NCBI GenBank assembly: GCA_002240395.1
Contig: CP016836.1
Location: forward strand, 806,001-870,000
Origin: Xanthomonas citri pv. mangiferaeindicae
Lineage (GTDB): Bacteria; Pseudomonadota; Gammaproteobacteria; Xanthomonadales; Xanthomonadaceae
Length of the DNA stretch: 64,000 nt
Direction: 5' to 3'
The translations under genes were made by a program, and so were the position numbers. Of this stretch, positions 1-9,224 are shown piece after piece. Under the pieces are notes generated by a model that saw only the letters and a program-made list of their open reading frames with translations, searched no databases and was not told the origin of the DNA. Each line of letters opens with the position of its first letter. The stretch's first letter is position 1.

Positions 1-1610
1 CTGAGCACCAGCACCGCGAACGACACGCCAAGCAGCGGCACCAGCCAGGCGGCCGAGCGATAGCCCTCGACGCGCTGGAACAGCATGAACGGCGAGATCG
101 CATCGACCGAGAAGGCGGTGACCTCGCCCTCTTCGACCACCGCAGCCAGCCGCTGCTTGCCATCGAGCGTGCGCCAGAGGAACGGCGCCACCGGATAGAA
201 GCGGTTCGGCTGGCCGTCGGTGCCGGGGAACACCGGGAACCCGACCGAACCGTCGCCGTAGTCCACAAGCTGCACCTGCTGGAGCTGCATCAGACGCATG
301 AAGCCCGACTCACTGCGGCGCGAGTTCAAGTAATGGCCCGCGGCGAGCAGCCGGGCCTGCGCCTTCGCCGTCTCGATGTCGACCTGGGCCGGCTGCGGCG
401 GCTGCGCGGGGAAGTAACGGTCGGCGAAGCCTTCGAGCAGTTCGCTGCGGATCGCGCCGGTCGCGCCATCGGCACCGGTGCTGTTGACCGACACGAAGAC
501 ACCCACGCCCTGATCGCGGAACAGATACAGATACGAGTGGAAGAAGATCGTGTCGCCGCCGTGGCCAAGCACCCGCTGTCCGTTGAGGTCGATCTCGTAG
601 AAGCCCAGCGCCATGGTCCGCAGCGGCGGGACGAAGCGGGTCTGCGGCGTGTACATCTGCGCCGCGGTTGCGGCCTTGAGCAGCGGAGAGTCGCGGCCGG
701 CCGCGGTCTCCAGGTGCGCGATCATGAAGCGCGCCATGTCGCTGCCGGTGGCCGCCAGGGCGCCGGCCGGTGCAGACGGCACGACTTCGTAACCGCCGGG
801 GTCGTCCGAAGCCAACTTGTAGCCGCGCGCCATCAGCCCGGCCAGGTCGTCCGGCAGCGGCTGGCGGAAGCTTGAGCGGGTCATCCGCAACGGCTGCAGG
901 ACATGCCGCTCGATGTAGTCGTCGAACGACTCGCCACTGACCCGCGCGACGATGTAGCCCGCCAGGCTGGTCGCGTAGTTCGAGTACGCCGGGACCGTGC
1001 CCGGCTCGAAGATCTGGCCGGGCACCCAGGCCTTGAGGTAGGCGCCAAGCTCCGTGTTGCCGGCGCGCGCCTGCGCCTCGGTGGTCATCAGATTCTTGAC
1101 CCGCTCCTCCAACCCGGAGGTGTGGGTCATCAGGTGACGCAGCGTGATCGGTGTCCCGCGCGTCGGCACCCGGAAATCGAGGTACTCGTTGATGTCGGTA
1201 TCCAGATCCAGGCGCCCGGCCTCGACCTGCTGCATCACCGCCGTCCAGGTCAACAGCTTGGAGACCGAGCCTGGTCGGAACAGCGTCGCGTCCGGATCCA
1301 CCGGCTGGCGCTTGGCGACATCGGCGTAGCCGTAACCACGCTTGGCGATGATCTCCCCGTCCTTGACCACGGTGACCACACCGCCGGCGATGTTCCCGCG
1401 CGCCAGCGCATAGGGCATGAACCCGTCGAGCCAGGCCGTGACGTCAGTCCCGGTCAGGACATGGGCGCCGTCGGCGGCCGGGGGCGTTTGGGCAGTCGCC
1501 GTCAGCTCGGGGGCCGCCGGGGTCGCGGGCGCGGGCCCCGTCTGGGCGAACGCGGAGGTGCACAGCAGCAAGCAGGCCAGCAACGATCGCACACGCAACG
1601 AACCTGACAT
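1..1610 (-). CDS. Serine beta-lactamase-like hydrolase, secreted, 3' end outside window
   Basis: Member of the class C beta-lactamase/penicillin-binding-protein-like hydrolase family (serine acyl-enzyme fold); the true substrate is unknown. The protein starts at an ATG after a GAGGTG ribosome site. It has a signal peptide ending SAFA-Q near residue 23, an SVSK (SxxK nucleophile) motif near residue 113, YSN near 208 and GHGG near 347. After the catalytic domain the chain runs on for more than 180 residues and turns hydrophobic at the window edge, as in the family members with C-terminal membrane helices. The gene runs off the left end, so its length and any partner are unknown. Substrate class cannot be read from the motifs; an esterase or peptidase is as likely as a beta-lactamase. 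Confidence 0.85.
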   Translation of the reverse strand, partial: MSGSLRVRSLLACLLLCTSAFAQTGPAPATPAAPELTATAQTPPAADGAHVLTGTDVTAWLDGFMPYALARGNIAGGVVTVVKDGEIIAKRGYGYADVAKRQPVDPDATLFRPGSVSKLLTWTAVMQQVEAGRLDLDTDINEYLDFRVPTRGTPITLRHLMTHTSGLEERVKNLMTTEAQARAGNTELGAYLKAWVPGQIFEPGTVPAYSNYATSLAGYIVARVSGESFDDYIERHVLQPLRMTRSSFRQPLPDDLAGLMARGYKLASDDPGGYEVVPSAPAGALAATGSDMARFMIAHLETAAGRDSPLLKAATAAQMYTPQTRFVPPLRTMALGFYEIDLNGQRVLGHGGDTIFFHSYLYLFRDQGVGVFVSVNSTGADGATGAIRSELLEGFADRYFPAQPPQPAQVDIETAKAQARLLAAGHYLNSRRSESGFMRLMQLQQVQLVDYGDGSVGFPVFPGTDGQPNRFYPVAPFLWRTLDGKQRLAAVVEEGEVTAFSVDAISPFMLFQRVEGYRSAAWLVPLLGVSFAVLVL

Positions 1611-1837
1611 CGGGAGCACCTCGACGGGACGGACGTAGGACCAATCTGCCGACTGTCTCGCCCCGAATCGGACAAGTCAAGCCTGATCGGAAAATATTCT
1701 CGCTTCTGGCGCGGACGATAGGACCGAGGAGAAAACGACGCCGAGCGCCGCACCCAGGTCGATCTGCGCTGCGACCGGCATCGGTCGCGCTGCATTCTGC
1801 GAAGATGCCCGTGCACCCACGGCACCTGGGAGTCCTG

Positions 1838-2332
1838 ATGGACACGACACACGACGGCGAAGGCGTGCGCCCGATCGAGCGCTGGTTCGCGCATTACTCG
1901 GCCGACCATCGCAACGCAGCCAACCAGCGGATCCATGTCGTTGCCGTGCCGGCGATCCTGTGGAGCGTGGTGGCCCTGCTGTGGTGCCTGCCGCCGGGGC
2001 CGTTCTTCCGCCATGGGGCCTGGGCCGCGCTCGCGATGTTCGGCGCCTGGCTGTTCTATCAGCGCGCCTCGCGCCCGCTGGGCCTGGGTATGCTCGCCGT
2101 CTTCATCGCGATGGCCGCGGCCACGGCCTGGCTGCATCGCACGCTCGGCACGCCCGGGCTGCTGGCGCTGGGCGTGGCCGTCTTCGTGGTGGCATGGATC
2201 GCCCAGTTCGTTGGCCACAGCCGGTGGTTCGAGGCCCGCAAGCCGAGCTTTTTGACCGACCTGCGCTATCTACTGATCGGGCCGGCGTGGGTGCTGGCCA
2301 AGCTGTATCGGCGGCTCGGCTGGCGGTACTGA
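1838..2332 (+). CDS. Mpo1-like (DUF962) membrane protein
   Basis: Protein of 164 residues in the DUF962/Mpo1 family; the yeast member is an iron-dependent dioxygenase in alpha-oxidation of 2-hydroxy fatty acids, but bacterial members are mostly untested. The sequence shows four hydrophobic segments and the His-rich family signatures: an HRNAANQRIH stretch near the N terminus and GHSRWFEARKP near the C terminus, whose histidines would bind the metal. I chose the ATG at 1838 because GGGAG lies at good spacing before it; an ATG 33 bases upstream is in frame but lacks such a site. It is a single gene, divergent from the hydrolase on its left and convergent with the epimerase on its right. Confidence 0.8.
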   Translation: MDTTHDGEGVRPIERWFAHYSADHRNAANQRIHVVAVPAILWSVVALLWCLPPGPFFRHGAWAALAMFGAWLFYQRASRPLGLGMLAVFIAMAAATAWLHRTLGTPGLLALGVAVFVVAWIAQFVGHSRWFEARKPSFLTDLRYLLIGPAWVLAKLYRRLGWRY

Positions 2333-2342
2333 GGGTGGCCGC

Positions 2343-3203
2343 TCAGTCCGGGAACATCGATGCGTCGGGCAGGAACGGCCGCGGCGCGTAGCGGAACGCG
2401 GCCTGCGCCGGGCCGGGGTCGAACACCAGATCCTCGCGCATCCGCGCCACCGCGCCCGCCGGCAACCCCTGCAGTTGGCCGGCTCGATGCGCCAACCGCA
2501 ATGCCACTTCGAACAATGGCGCCGGCAGCACCAGCAACCGCGGCCGCGGCGTCAGCACCGCGAGCGTGCGCGCGATCATGTCCCGGTAGCGCAGCGTCTC
2601 GCCGCCGGGCAAGGCGTAGGTCTGGCCGGCGGCGGCCGGCACATTGACCGCGGCCAGCGCCGCGGCCGCGAGGTCGTCGGCATGCACCGGCTGGCGCAGG
2701 CCACGGGCATCGGACGGCAGCACGAAGAGGCCACGACGACGCGCAAGCGCGACCACGCGCGCCAGGTTGTGCGCACTGCCGGGCCCGTAGATCAGCGTCG
2801 GCCGCAACAACGTCGCCGCCGCGCCGCGATCGCCGGCGGCCGCGAACAAGCGCGTCCCGGCTTCGCGCAAACGTGCGGCCAGCGCGCGTTCGTCGGGGTC
2901 GGCCGCGGCCTGCTTGGTCGCATCGCTGGTCGAGCCGAACGCCACCACGCGCGGACACTCGGGGCCAGTGGCCGCGTACCAGATCGAGAAGTGGTCCAGC
3001 GGCCCGCAACTGAAGATGGCATCGAAGCGGCCGGTCAACACCGGCATCGCCTGGAAGCCGCCCAGATGCCAGCGCAGGCCCGGTTGCGACGGACGGGCCT
3101 CTCGCGAGACCGCATCGACCGTCCAGCCAGCGGCGAGCAGCCGCGCCACCAGCGCGCGCCCGATCGCACCACTGCCGCCCAGCACCAGTGAATGCCTGTT
3201 CAT
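2343..3203 (-). CDS. NAD(P)-binding epimerase/SDR-like protein
   Basis: Protein of 286 residues of the NAD-dependent epimerase/dehydratase (extended/atypical SDR) superfamily. The N-terminal GGSGAIGR nucleotide-binding loop directly follows the start. Later come LLRPTLIYGPGS and VHADDLAAAA, the family signature segments for the substrate-side region. The usual YxxxK pair is not evident, so this may be an atypical SDR of the NADH-ubiquinone-oxidoreductase-like group and not a sugar epimerase. Substrate unknown. It ends 10 bases from the Mpo1-like gene (convergent) and is divergent from the Mrp operon, whose promoter lies in the 175-base gap. Confidence 0.8.
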   Translation of the reverse strand: MNRHSLVLGGSGAIGRALVARLLAAGWTVDAVSREARPSQPGLRWHLGGFQAMPVLTGRFDAIFSCGPLDHFSIWYAATGPECPRVVAFGSTSDATKQAAADPDERALAARLREAGTRLFAAAGDRGAAATLLRPTLIYGPGSAHNLARVVALARRRGLFVLPSDARGLRQPVHADDLAAAALAAVNVPAAAGQTYALPGGETLRYRDMIARTLAVLTPRPRLLVLPAPLFEVALRLAHRAGQLQGLPAGAVARMREDLVFDPGPAQAAFRYAPRPFLPDASMFPD

Positions 3204-3378
3204 GTCCGTCCGCCGTGGAGAGGCGGCCGGCACCGGGAAGACGCGAACGGCGCGGAGCATGCTGACATCCTCACAGCATAGCCGGCAAAATCGACGAACT
3301 GTTCGCGCGCATCGGTTAGACTGCCCGGCCCTTGCGCGCTCCGCCGGCTTCTGGCCGACCGCCTCCACAAGGAGTCCG

Positions 3379-6156
3379 ATGCTCGAACTGTTGTTGGCCC
3401 TGCCCTTCGTGCTGGCGCTCGTCGTCGCCCTCTCGGCGCACGCGTCGCGTCGCACCACCGCCTGGCTCGCCGGCTTCGTGCCGTTGCTGGGACTGGCGGT
3501 ATTGGCGGCAGCGGCTGGCGACGTATTCGACGGCACGATCCTGCGCACCGGCTACGCATGGATCCCCGAGGCCGGGCTCGACTTCAGCCTGCGCATGGAC
3601 GGACTGGCCTGGACCTTCGCATTGATGGTGCTGGGCATCGGCGGGCTGGTGGTGCTTTACGGCGCCTACTACCTGTCGCCCAAGGACAGTCCACGGCGGT
3701 TCTTCACCTATCTGCTGCTGTTCATGGGTGCGATGCTGGGCATGGTCCTGGCCGGCAACCTGCTGCTGCTGGCGGTGTTCTGGGAACTGACCTCGATCAG
3801 CTCATTCCTGCTCATCGGGTTCTGGTCGCATCGCCAGGACGCGCGCCAGGGCGCGCGCATGGCGCTGACGATCACCGGCCTGGGCGGTCTGGCGCTGCTG
3901 GGCGGCGTGCTGCTGATCGGGCGCATCGTCGGCAGCTACGACCTCGATGCGGTGCTCGCAGCCGGCGACACGATCCGTGCCAGCCACCTCTATCCCGCGG
4001 CGCTGGCCCTGGTGCTGCTGGGCGTGTTCACCAAGAGCGCGCAGTTCCCGTTCCATTTCTGGCTGCCGCAGGCGATGGCTGCGCCCACGCCGGTCTCGGC
4101 CTATCTGCACTCGGCGACGATGGTCAAAGCGGGCGTGTTCCTGCTCGCGCGGCTGCACCCCGCGCTGGCGGGCACCGACCTGTTCTTTTACGTCGTCACC
4201 GGCGTCGGCGCGACGACGCTGCTGGTCGGCGCCTGGTTCGCGATCTTCCAGCACGACCTCAAGGGGCTGCTGGCCTACTCGACGATCTCGCACCTGGGCC
4301 TGATCACGCTGCTGTTCGGCCTGTCGACCGACATGGCCGTGGTGGCCGGCCTGTTCCACATCCTCAACCACGCCATGTTCAAGGCCTCGCTGTTCATGGC
4401 GGCGGGCATCATCGACCACGAGGCCGGGACCCGCGACATGCGCCGGCTCGGCAACCTCCGGCGCCTGATGCCGATGACCAGCGCTCTGGCGATCATCGCC
4501 TCGCTGGCGATGGCGGGCATTCCGCTGCTCAACGGCTTCCTGTCCAAGGAGATGTTCTTCGCCGAGGCGCTGGAGATCGGCGGGCACGGCACGATGCGGC
4601 TGGTCATCAGCGTCGCCGCGCTGCTGGCCGGCGTGTTCGGCATCGCCTACAGCCTGCGCTTCGTGCATGACACGTTCTTCGGCAACGGGCCGCGCGCGCT
4701 GGATGTGGTGCCGCACGAGCCGCCGCGCTGGATGCGCATCCCAGTCGGCGTGCTCGCCGTGCTGTGCGTGGTGGTCGGCATCGTGCCCGCGCTGACGGTG
4801 CAGCCGCTGCTGCGCACGATGGTCGCTGGCACCCTCGGTGACGCGGCGCCTGCCTTCAGTCTTGCGGTCTGGCACGGGGTGAACCTGCCGCTGCTGATGA
4901 GCGTAGCCAGCCTGGTGCTGGGCGTGACGCTGTACTTGGGCCTGCGCCGGCTGCTCGACTTCCACGCAGTGGTCACCCGGTCGATCGGCCGGCATGTGTT
5001 CCACGTCAACATCGAACGGCTGTTCTCGCTGGCGCGCGCCTTCACTGCCCGCGTGGCCAATGGCCGCCTGCAGCGCAGCCTGCTGGGCCTGCTGCTGGTC
5101 GCGTTGCTGCTCGCCGGCTGGCCGCTGGTCGGCGAGATCGGCGAGATCCTGTCGGCCGCGCCACGCTCGCAGACCATGCCGGCGATCGGCTGGATCCTGT
5201 GGACGCTGCTGGTGGCTGCGTCGATCGGCACGGTGCTGGTGCATGGCAAGCGGCTGACCGCACTGATCGTGATCGGCGGCGTCGGCCTGACCGTCAGCCT
5301 GATGTTCGTCTACCTGTCGGCGCCGGATCTGGCACTGACTCAGCTGCTGGTGGAGATGGTCACCATCGCGCTGATGATGATGGCGCTCAATTATCTGCCC
5401 AAGCAGTCCAAGGTCGCGCGTACGCCGCTGCGCAAGGTCCGCGACGTGGCGATCTCGCTGGTCGCCGGCGGCGGGCTGGCGACGCTGGCCTACGCGATGA
5501 TGATGGCGCCGGTGGACACGATCTCCGGCGAGCTGCTAGTGCGCTCGCTGCCCGAAGCCTACGGACGCAATGTCGTCAATGTGATCCTGGTCGACTTCCG
5601 CGGCTTCGATACCTTCGGCGAGATCACCGTATTCGGCACCGCGGCGCTGGTGGTGCACGCGCTGCTGCGCTGGGCGCGGCTGCAGCCCGACGAGGTGATG
5701 CCCGGCCCGCCGGTGCACCTGCCGATCGCGGCCGACCTCACCCAGTTGCTGTTCCCGCTGGCGCTGACGGTCTCGATCTATCTGTTCCTGCGCGGGCACA
5801 ACGCCCCGGGCGGCGGCTTCATCGCCGGCCTGGTGTTCGCGGTACCAGTGCTGGTGAAGTACGTGCTGCAGGGCGCGCGCGCGGTCGAGGCGACCTTCGG
5901 CTTCGACTACCTGCGCGGCATCGGCATCGGCCTGCTGCTGGCGGTGATCGGCGGCGTGGGCTCGTGGTGGTTCGGTCTGCCGTTCCTGACCAGCGGTCAT
6001 ATCGACCTGAACCTGCCCGTCGTCGGCCTGCTGCCGGTGGCCAGCGCCCTGGTGTTCGATACCGGCGTCTATGTGGTGGTGTTCGCCGGCACGCTGCTGA
6101 TGCTCTCGACGATGGGCACGGTCAAGCAACGCCAGTCCAGCGAGGAGACGCCCTGA
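3379..6156 (+). CDS. mrpA: Mrp Na+/H+ antiporter subunit A-B fusion
   Basis: Large membrane subunit (925 residues) of the multisubunit Mrp/Mnh/Pha monovalent cation:proton antiporter. The first part is the NuoL-like proton-channel module; FWELTS at about residues 134-139 contains the key glutamate of this family (E136). The C-terminal 150 residues (LFLRGHNAPGGGF) are a complete MrpB domain, so A and B are fused, as in the Pha-type six-gene operons of proteobacteria. The start is the ATG after AAGGAG at 3369-3374; the frame is open further upstream but no better start is seen. A TAGACT -10-like box lies at 3317-3322. The TGA overlaps the mrpC ATG by one base. Expected role: sodium and pH homeostasis. 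Confidence 0.97.
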   Translation: MLELLLALPFVLALVVALSAHASRRTTAWLAGFVPLLGLAVLAAAAGDVFDGTILRTGYAWIPEAGLDFSLRMDGLAWTFALMVLGIGGLVVLYGAYYLSPKDSPRRFFTYLLLFMGAMLGMVLAGNLLLLAVFWELTSISSFLLIGFWSHRQDARQGARMALTITGLGGLALLGGVLLIGRIVGSYDLDAVLAAGDTIRASHLYPAALALVLLGVFTKSAQFPFHFWLPQAMAAPTPVSAYLHSATMVKAGVFLLARLHPALAGTDLFFYVVTGVGATTLLVGAWFAIFQHDLKGLLAYSTISHLGLITLLFGLSTDMAVVAGLFHILNHAMFKASLFMAAGIIDHEAGTRDMRRLGNLRRLMPMTSALAIIASLAMAGIPLLNGFLSKEMFFAEALEIGGHGTMRLVISVAALLAGVFGIAYSLRFVHDTFFGNGPRALDVVPHEPPRWMRIPVGVLAVLCVVVGIVPALTVQPLLRTMVAGTLGDAAPAFSLAVWHGVNLPLLMSVASLVLGVTLYLGLRRLLDFHAVVTRSIGRHVFHVNIERLFSLARAFTARVANGRLQRSLLGLLLVALLLAGWPLVGEIGEILSAAPRSQTMPAIGWILWTLLVAASIGTVLVHGKRLTALIVIGGVGLTVSLMFVYLSAPDLALTQLLVEMVTIALMMMALNYLPKQSKVARTPLRKVRDVAISLVAGGGLATLAYAMMMAPVDTISGELLVRSLPEAYGRNVVNVILVDFRGFDTFGEITVFGTAALVVHALLRWARLQPDEVMPGPPVHLPIAADLTQLLFPLALTVSIYLFLRGHNAPGGGFIAGLVFAVPVLVKYVLQGARAVEATFGFDYLRGIGIGLLLAVIGGVGSWWFGLPFLTSGHIDLNLPVVGLLPVASALVFDTGVYVVVFAGTLLMLSTMGTVKQRQSSEETP

Positions 6157-6521
6157 TGGAATTCGCGATCGCCAGCGCCATCGGCGTGCTCGCCGCCTCG
6201 GGCGTGTACCTGCTGCTGCGCGCACGCACCTTCGACGTCATCCTCGGGCTGACGCTGCTCTCGTACGCCACCAACCTGCTGATCTTCTCGTCCGGCCGCA
6301 TCGTGGTCGGCAAGCCGCCGGTGCTCGGCGACGGCCTTCCCGAGACGCTGGCCAGCTACACCGACCCGCTGCCGCAGGCGCTGGTGTTGACCGCGATCGT
6401 GATCGCCTTTGCGATGACCGCAGTGACCGTGGTCGTGGCGATGCGCGAGCATTCGGATCTGCACACCGACCATGTCGACGGCGAAGAGCCCGACGATGAG
6501 CGGCGCGGGGGCAGTCGATGA
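6156..6521 (+). CDS. mrpC: Mrp Na+/H+ antiporter subunit C
   Basis: Subunit C (121 residues), a NuoK homologue with three predicted transmembrane helices and the family's TYDPLPQALVLTAIVI-like stretch (here TDPLPQALVLTAIVIAFA), the most conserved part of MrpC/NuoK. The start overlaps the mrpA stop (TGATG) and the stop overlaps the mrpD start by four bases (ATGA). This points to translational coupling across the operon. The last 20 residues are acidic and polar and probably cytoplasmic. Confidence 0.95.
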   Translation: MEFAIASAIGVLAASGVYLLLRARTFDVILGLTLLSYATNLLIFSSGRIVVGKPPVLGDGLPETLASYTDPLPQALVLTAIVIAFAMTAVTVVVAMREHSDLHTDHVDGEEPDDERRGGSR

Positions 6522-8047
6522 ACCACATCGCGATCGCCCCGATCCTGGTGCCGCTGATCACCGGCGCCCTGCTGTTGCTGCTCGAGCGCCGGCATCGCGC
6601 CTCGACGCTGCGGCTGTGGGCGTGGCTGGGCATGGCGGTGCTGCTGGCGGTCAGCATCGCGCTGCTGCTGCAGGTCCAGCGCGAAGAGATGCTGGTCTAC
6701 CTGCTCGGCGACTGGCCTGCCCGGCTGGGCATCGCGCTGATGGTCGATCGCCTCTCGGCGATGATGGTGATGACCACTACGTTGCTCGCCATCCCCTGCC
6801 TGCTCTACGCCTGCGCCGGCTGGGACAAGCGCGCGCTGCATTTCCATGCCCTGTTCCAGGTCCAGCTCGCGGGTCTCAACGGCTCGTTCCTGACCGGCGA
6901 CCTGTTCAACCTGTTCGTGTTCTTCGAGGTGATGCTGATCGCCTCCTACGGCCTGCTGCTGAGCGGCGCGCGCGGCGCGCGGATCAAGGCCGGCATGCAT
7001 TACGTGGTGTTCAACATCGCGGCATCGACGGTGTTCCTGCTCGCGCTCGGTCTGCTCTACGGCCTGCTGGGCACGTTGAACATGGCCGAGCTGGCGGTCC
7101 GCGTGGCGCAGGTGCCGCCCGAGACCGCGCCGCTGGTGCGGGCCGGCGCCGGCCTGCTGCTGCTGGTGTTCTGCGCCAAGGCCGCGCTGCTGCCGCTGTA
7201 TCTGTGGTTGCCGGAAGCCTATGCGCGGGCGCCGGCGGCGGTGGCGGCACTGTTCACCATCATGACCAAGGTCGGCCTGTACGCGATCCTGCGCGTGTTC
7301 ACCCTGGTATTCGGCGCCGATGCCGGTCTGCTGGCCGACCTCGCCTGGCCGTGGCTGCTGCCGGCCGGCGCGGCAACGATGGTCCTGGCCGCACTCGGCG
7401 TGGTCGGCGCGCCGCGGCTGCGCATCGGCGTGGCCTATCTGGTGCTGTTGTCGGCGGGGATGCTGTTCGTCGCGTTCGCGCTCGCCAACCGCGGCGCGAT
7501 CTCCGCGGGCCTGTACTACCTGCCGCACAGCGTGTTCGTGACCGCGGCGCTGTTCCTGCTGGCCGACATCATCCAGCGCCACCGCGGCAGCACTGGCGAC
7601 TATCTGATGCCGATCGCCTCGATGCCCGGCAAGACCGTGCCGGCACTGCTGTTCCTGATCGCGGCGATCTCGGTCACCGGCCTGCCGCCGCTGTCGGGCT
7701 TCATCGGCAAGCTGCAGTTGCTCAACTCGGTCCCCGAATCGGTCATCGGCTGGGTCTGGGCTGCGATCCTGGTCAGCAGCCTGATGGCGATCATCGGCCT
7801 GTCGCGCAGCGGCACGCGGCTGTTCTGGCGCGTCGACCCGGTCCCCGAGGGCACAGCGCCGATGCCGCTGCGCCGCTCGGAGATCGCTGCGACCATGCTG
7901 CTGCTCGGCTACGGTGTGGCGATGACACTCTTCGCCGGGCCGCTGCTGCGCTACACCGAGGCGACGGCCACGCAACTGCTCGATACCGGGGCGACGGTCG
8001 AGCGCGTCGGCGGGACCACGCCGTTGATCCGGGAGCCCTCGCGATGA
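6518..8047 (+). CDS. mrpD: Mrp Na+/H+ antiporter subunit D
   Basis: Second NuoL/M/N-like subunit (509 residues, about 14 helices) of the Mrp antiporter. It carries the conserved FNLFVFFEVMLIASYGLL segment with the membrane glutamate, and the KAALLPLYLWLPEAYARAP region with the channel lysine and proline motif shared by complex I subunits. Together with subunit A it is thought to hold the ion and proton paths. Start and stop overlap the neighbouring genes by four bases each. Confidence 0.96.
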   Translation: MNHIAIAPILVPLITGALLLLLERRHRASTLRLWAWLGMAVLLAVSIALLLQVQREEMLVYLLGDWPARLGIALMVDRLSAMMVMTTTLLAIPCLLYACAGWDKRALHFHALFQVQLAGLNGSFLTGDLFNLFVFFEVMLIASYGLLLSGARGARIKAGMHYVVFNIAASTVFLLALGLLYGLLGTLNMAELAVRVAQVPPETAPLVRAGAGLLLLVFCAKAALLPLYLWLPEAYARAPAAVAALFTIMTKVGLYAILRVFTLVFGADAGLLADLAWPWLLPAGAATMVLAALGVVGAPRLRIGVAYLVLLSAGMLFVAFALANRGAISAGLYYLPHSVFVTAALFLLADIIQRHRGSTGDYLMPIASMPGKTVPALLFLIAAISVTGLPPLSGFIGKLQLLNSVPESVIGWVWAAILVSSLMAIIGLSRSGTRLFWRVDPVPEGTAPMPLRRSEIAATMLLLGYGVAMTLFAGPLLRYTEATATQLLDTGATVERVGGTTPLIREPSR

Positions 8048-8532
8048 AGCGTCGTCTGCTGCCGTCGATCCCGCAGAGCCTGACGGTCTTCCTGTTCTGG
8101 TTGTTGATGGCCGAGGACTTCAGCCCGGCCAACATCGTCATGGCGCTATTGCTGGCCTGGCTGATGCCGCTGCTGGCCTCACGGATGGAACGCGAATTCG
8201 CTCAGTTGGGCCGCCTGCGCGGCGTCTGGGCGCTGGGCGCGCGCCTGCTGTGGGACATCGTGGTCGCCAACGTCACCGTCGCCCGGCAGGTGCTCGGCCC
8301 CACCGACAAACTCAACTCCCAGTTTGTCTGGCTGCCGCTGGACCTGACCAACATCCACGGCATCTCCGCGCTGACCAGCCTGATCACGCTGACGCCCGGC
8401 ACCGTGTCCGCGGAACTGTCGGAAGACCGCCGGTTTCTGTTGATCCACTGCCTGAGCACCGACGATCCCGACGCGCTGGTCGCCGAGATCAAGGACCGCT
8501 ACGAGGCCCCGCTGCGGGAGATCTTCCCATGA
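8044..8532 (+). CDS. mrpE: Mrp Na+/H+ antiporter subunit E
   Basis: Subunit E (162 residues), an Mrp-specific protein without a complex I counterpart. Two N-terminal hydrophobic segments are followed by a soluble domain with the family signature SLITLTPGTVSAEL and a closing LLIHCLSTDD strand. The ATG overlaps the mrpD stop and its own TGA overlaps the mrpF ATG (ATGA in both cases). The order D-E-F-G is the standard one. Confidence 0.95.
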   Translation: MKRRLLPSIPQSLTVFLFWLLMAEDFSPANIVMALLLAWLMPLLASRMEREFAQLGRLRGVWALGARLLWDIVVANVTVARQVLGPTDKLNSQFVWLPLDLTNIHGISALTSLITLTPGTVSAELSEDRRFLLIHCLSTDDPDALVAEIKDRYEAPLREIFP

Positions 8533-8813
8533 ACGGCAATCCCCTGATCGAACTGGCCATCATCGCCGGCATGCATCTGGTCGGCATCGCCATGCTGCTG
8601 TCGACCTGGCGGTTGCTGCGCGGCCCGACTGCGCCCGATCGCATCCTCGCGCTCGATACGCTCTACGTCAGCTCGATCGCCCAGCTCATCCTGTTCGGCA
8701 TGCTGATGGATACCGAGATCTACTTCGAGGCGGCGCTGATCATCGCGATGCTCGGCTTCGTCGGCACCGTGGTGCTCAGCAAGTACGTGATCCGCCGGGA
8801 CGTCGTCGAATGA
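8529..8813 (+). CDS. mrpF: Mrp Na+/H+ antiporter subunit F
   Basis: Subunit F (94 residues), three predicted transmembrane helices. The typical RGPTAPDRILALDTL motif follows the first helix; the conserved Asp here is functionally important in characterised MrpF proteins. Coupled by four-base overlaps to mrpE and mrpG. Confidence 0.95.
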   Translation: MNGNPLIELAIIAGMHLVGIAMLLSTWRLLRGPTAPDRILALDTLYVSSIAQLILFGMLMDTEIYFEAALIIAMLGFVGTVVLSKYVIRRDVVE

Positions 8814-9187
8814 ACATCGTCCTCGATCTGGTCATCGCGCTGTTGCTGCTGGTGGGGTGCTTCTTCACCCTGCTCGGGGCGATCGCCCTGCTCAAGCTGC
8901 GCGACTTCTTCCAGCGCGTCCACGGGCCGGCGAAGGCCAGCACGCTGGGCGTGGGCTGCATTCTGTTCGCTTCGATCCTCTACCACTCGGTCAACGAGAG
9001 CGGTGTGCACCCGCGCGAACTGCTGATCACGGTGTTCCTGTTCCTGACCGCACCGATCAGCGCGCACCTGATGTCGCGCGCTGCGCTGTCGCTGATGGAC
9101 AACCGGCCACCGCATCCCGGACGTACGCCCGATGCGCGCAAGCGCGTGGTCGACGACGACGATCCGGCACCGCCCGAGCGCGACTGA
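8810..9187 (+). CDS. mrpG: Mrp Na+/H+ antiporter subunit G
   Basis: Last subunit of the operon (125 residues) with three hydrophobic helices. The family pattern IALLKLRDFFQRVHGPAKAS links helix one and two. The C-terminal 30 residues are charged, with a run of four aspartates (VDDDDP), probably facing the cytoplasm. The operon ends here; the next gene is convergent, 37 bases away, with no clear T-tailed terminator in between. Confidence 0.95.
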   Translation: MNIVLDLVIALLLLVGCFFTLLGAIALLKLRDFFQRVHGPAKASTLGVGCILFASILYHSVNESGVHPRELLITVFLFLTAPISAHLMSRAALSLMDNRPPHPGRTPDARKRVVDDDDPAPPERD

Positions 9188-9224
9188 CCTACGCCAGCCG
9201 CGCCTTCGGGCGAGGGACGCGCCG

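Noticed and set aside
1..1610. Antibiotic-resistance beta-lactamase call for the first gene
   Set aside because: SxxK, YxN and HGG-type motifs are shared by many esterases and peptidases. The long hydrophobic C-terminal extension is not that of AmpC, so only the family is called.
3802..7975. Long minus-strand frames opposite the Mrp operon
   Set aside because: Gln/Arg/His-rich antisense shadows; the plus strand carries the complete Mrp set with overlapping starts and stops.
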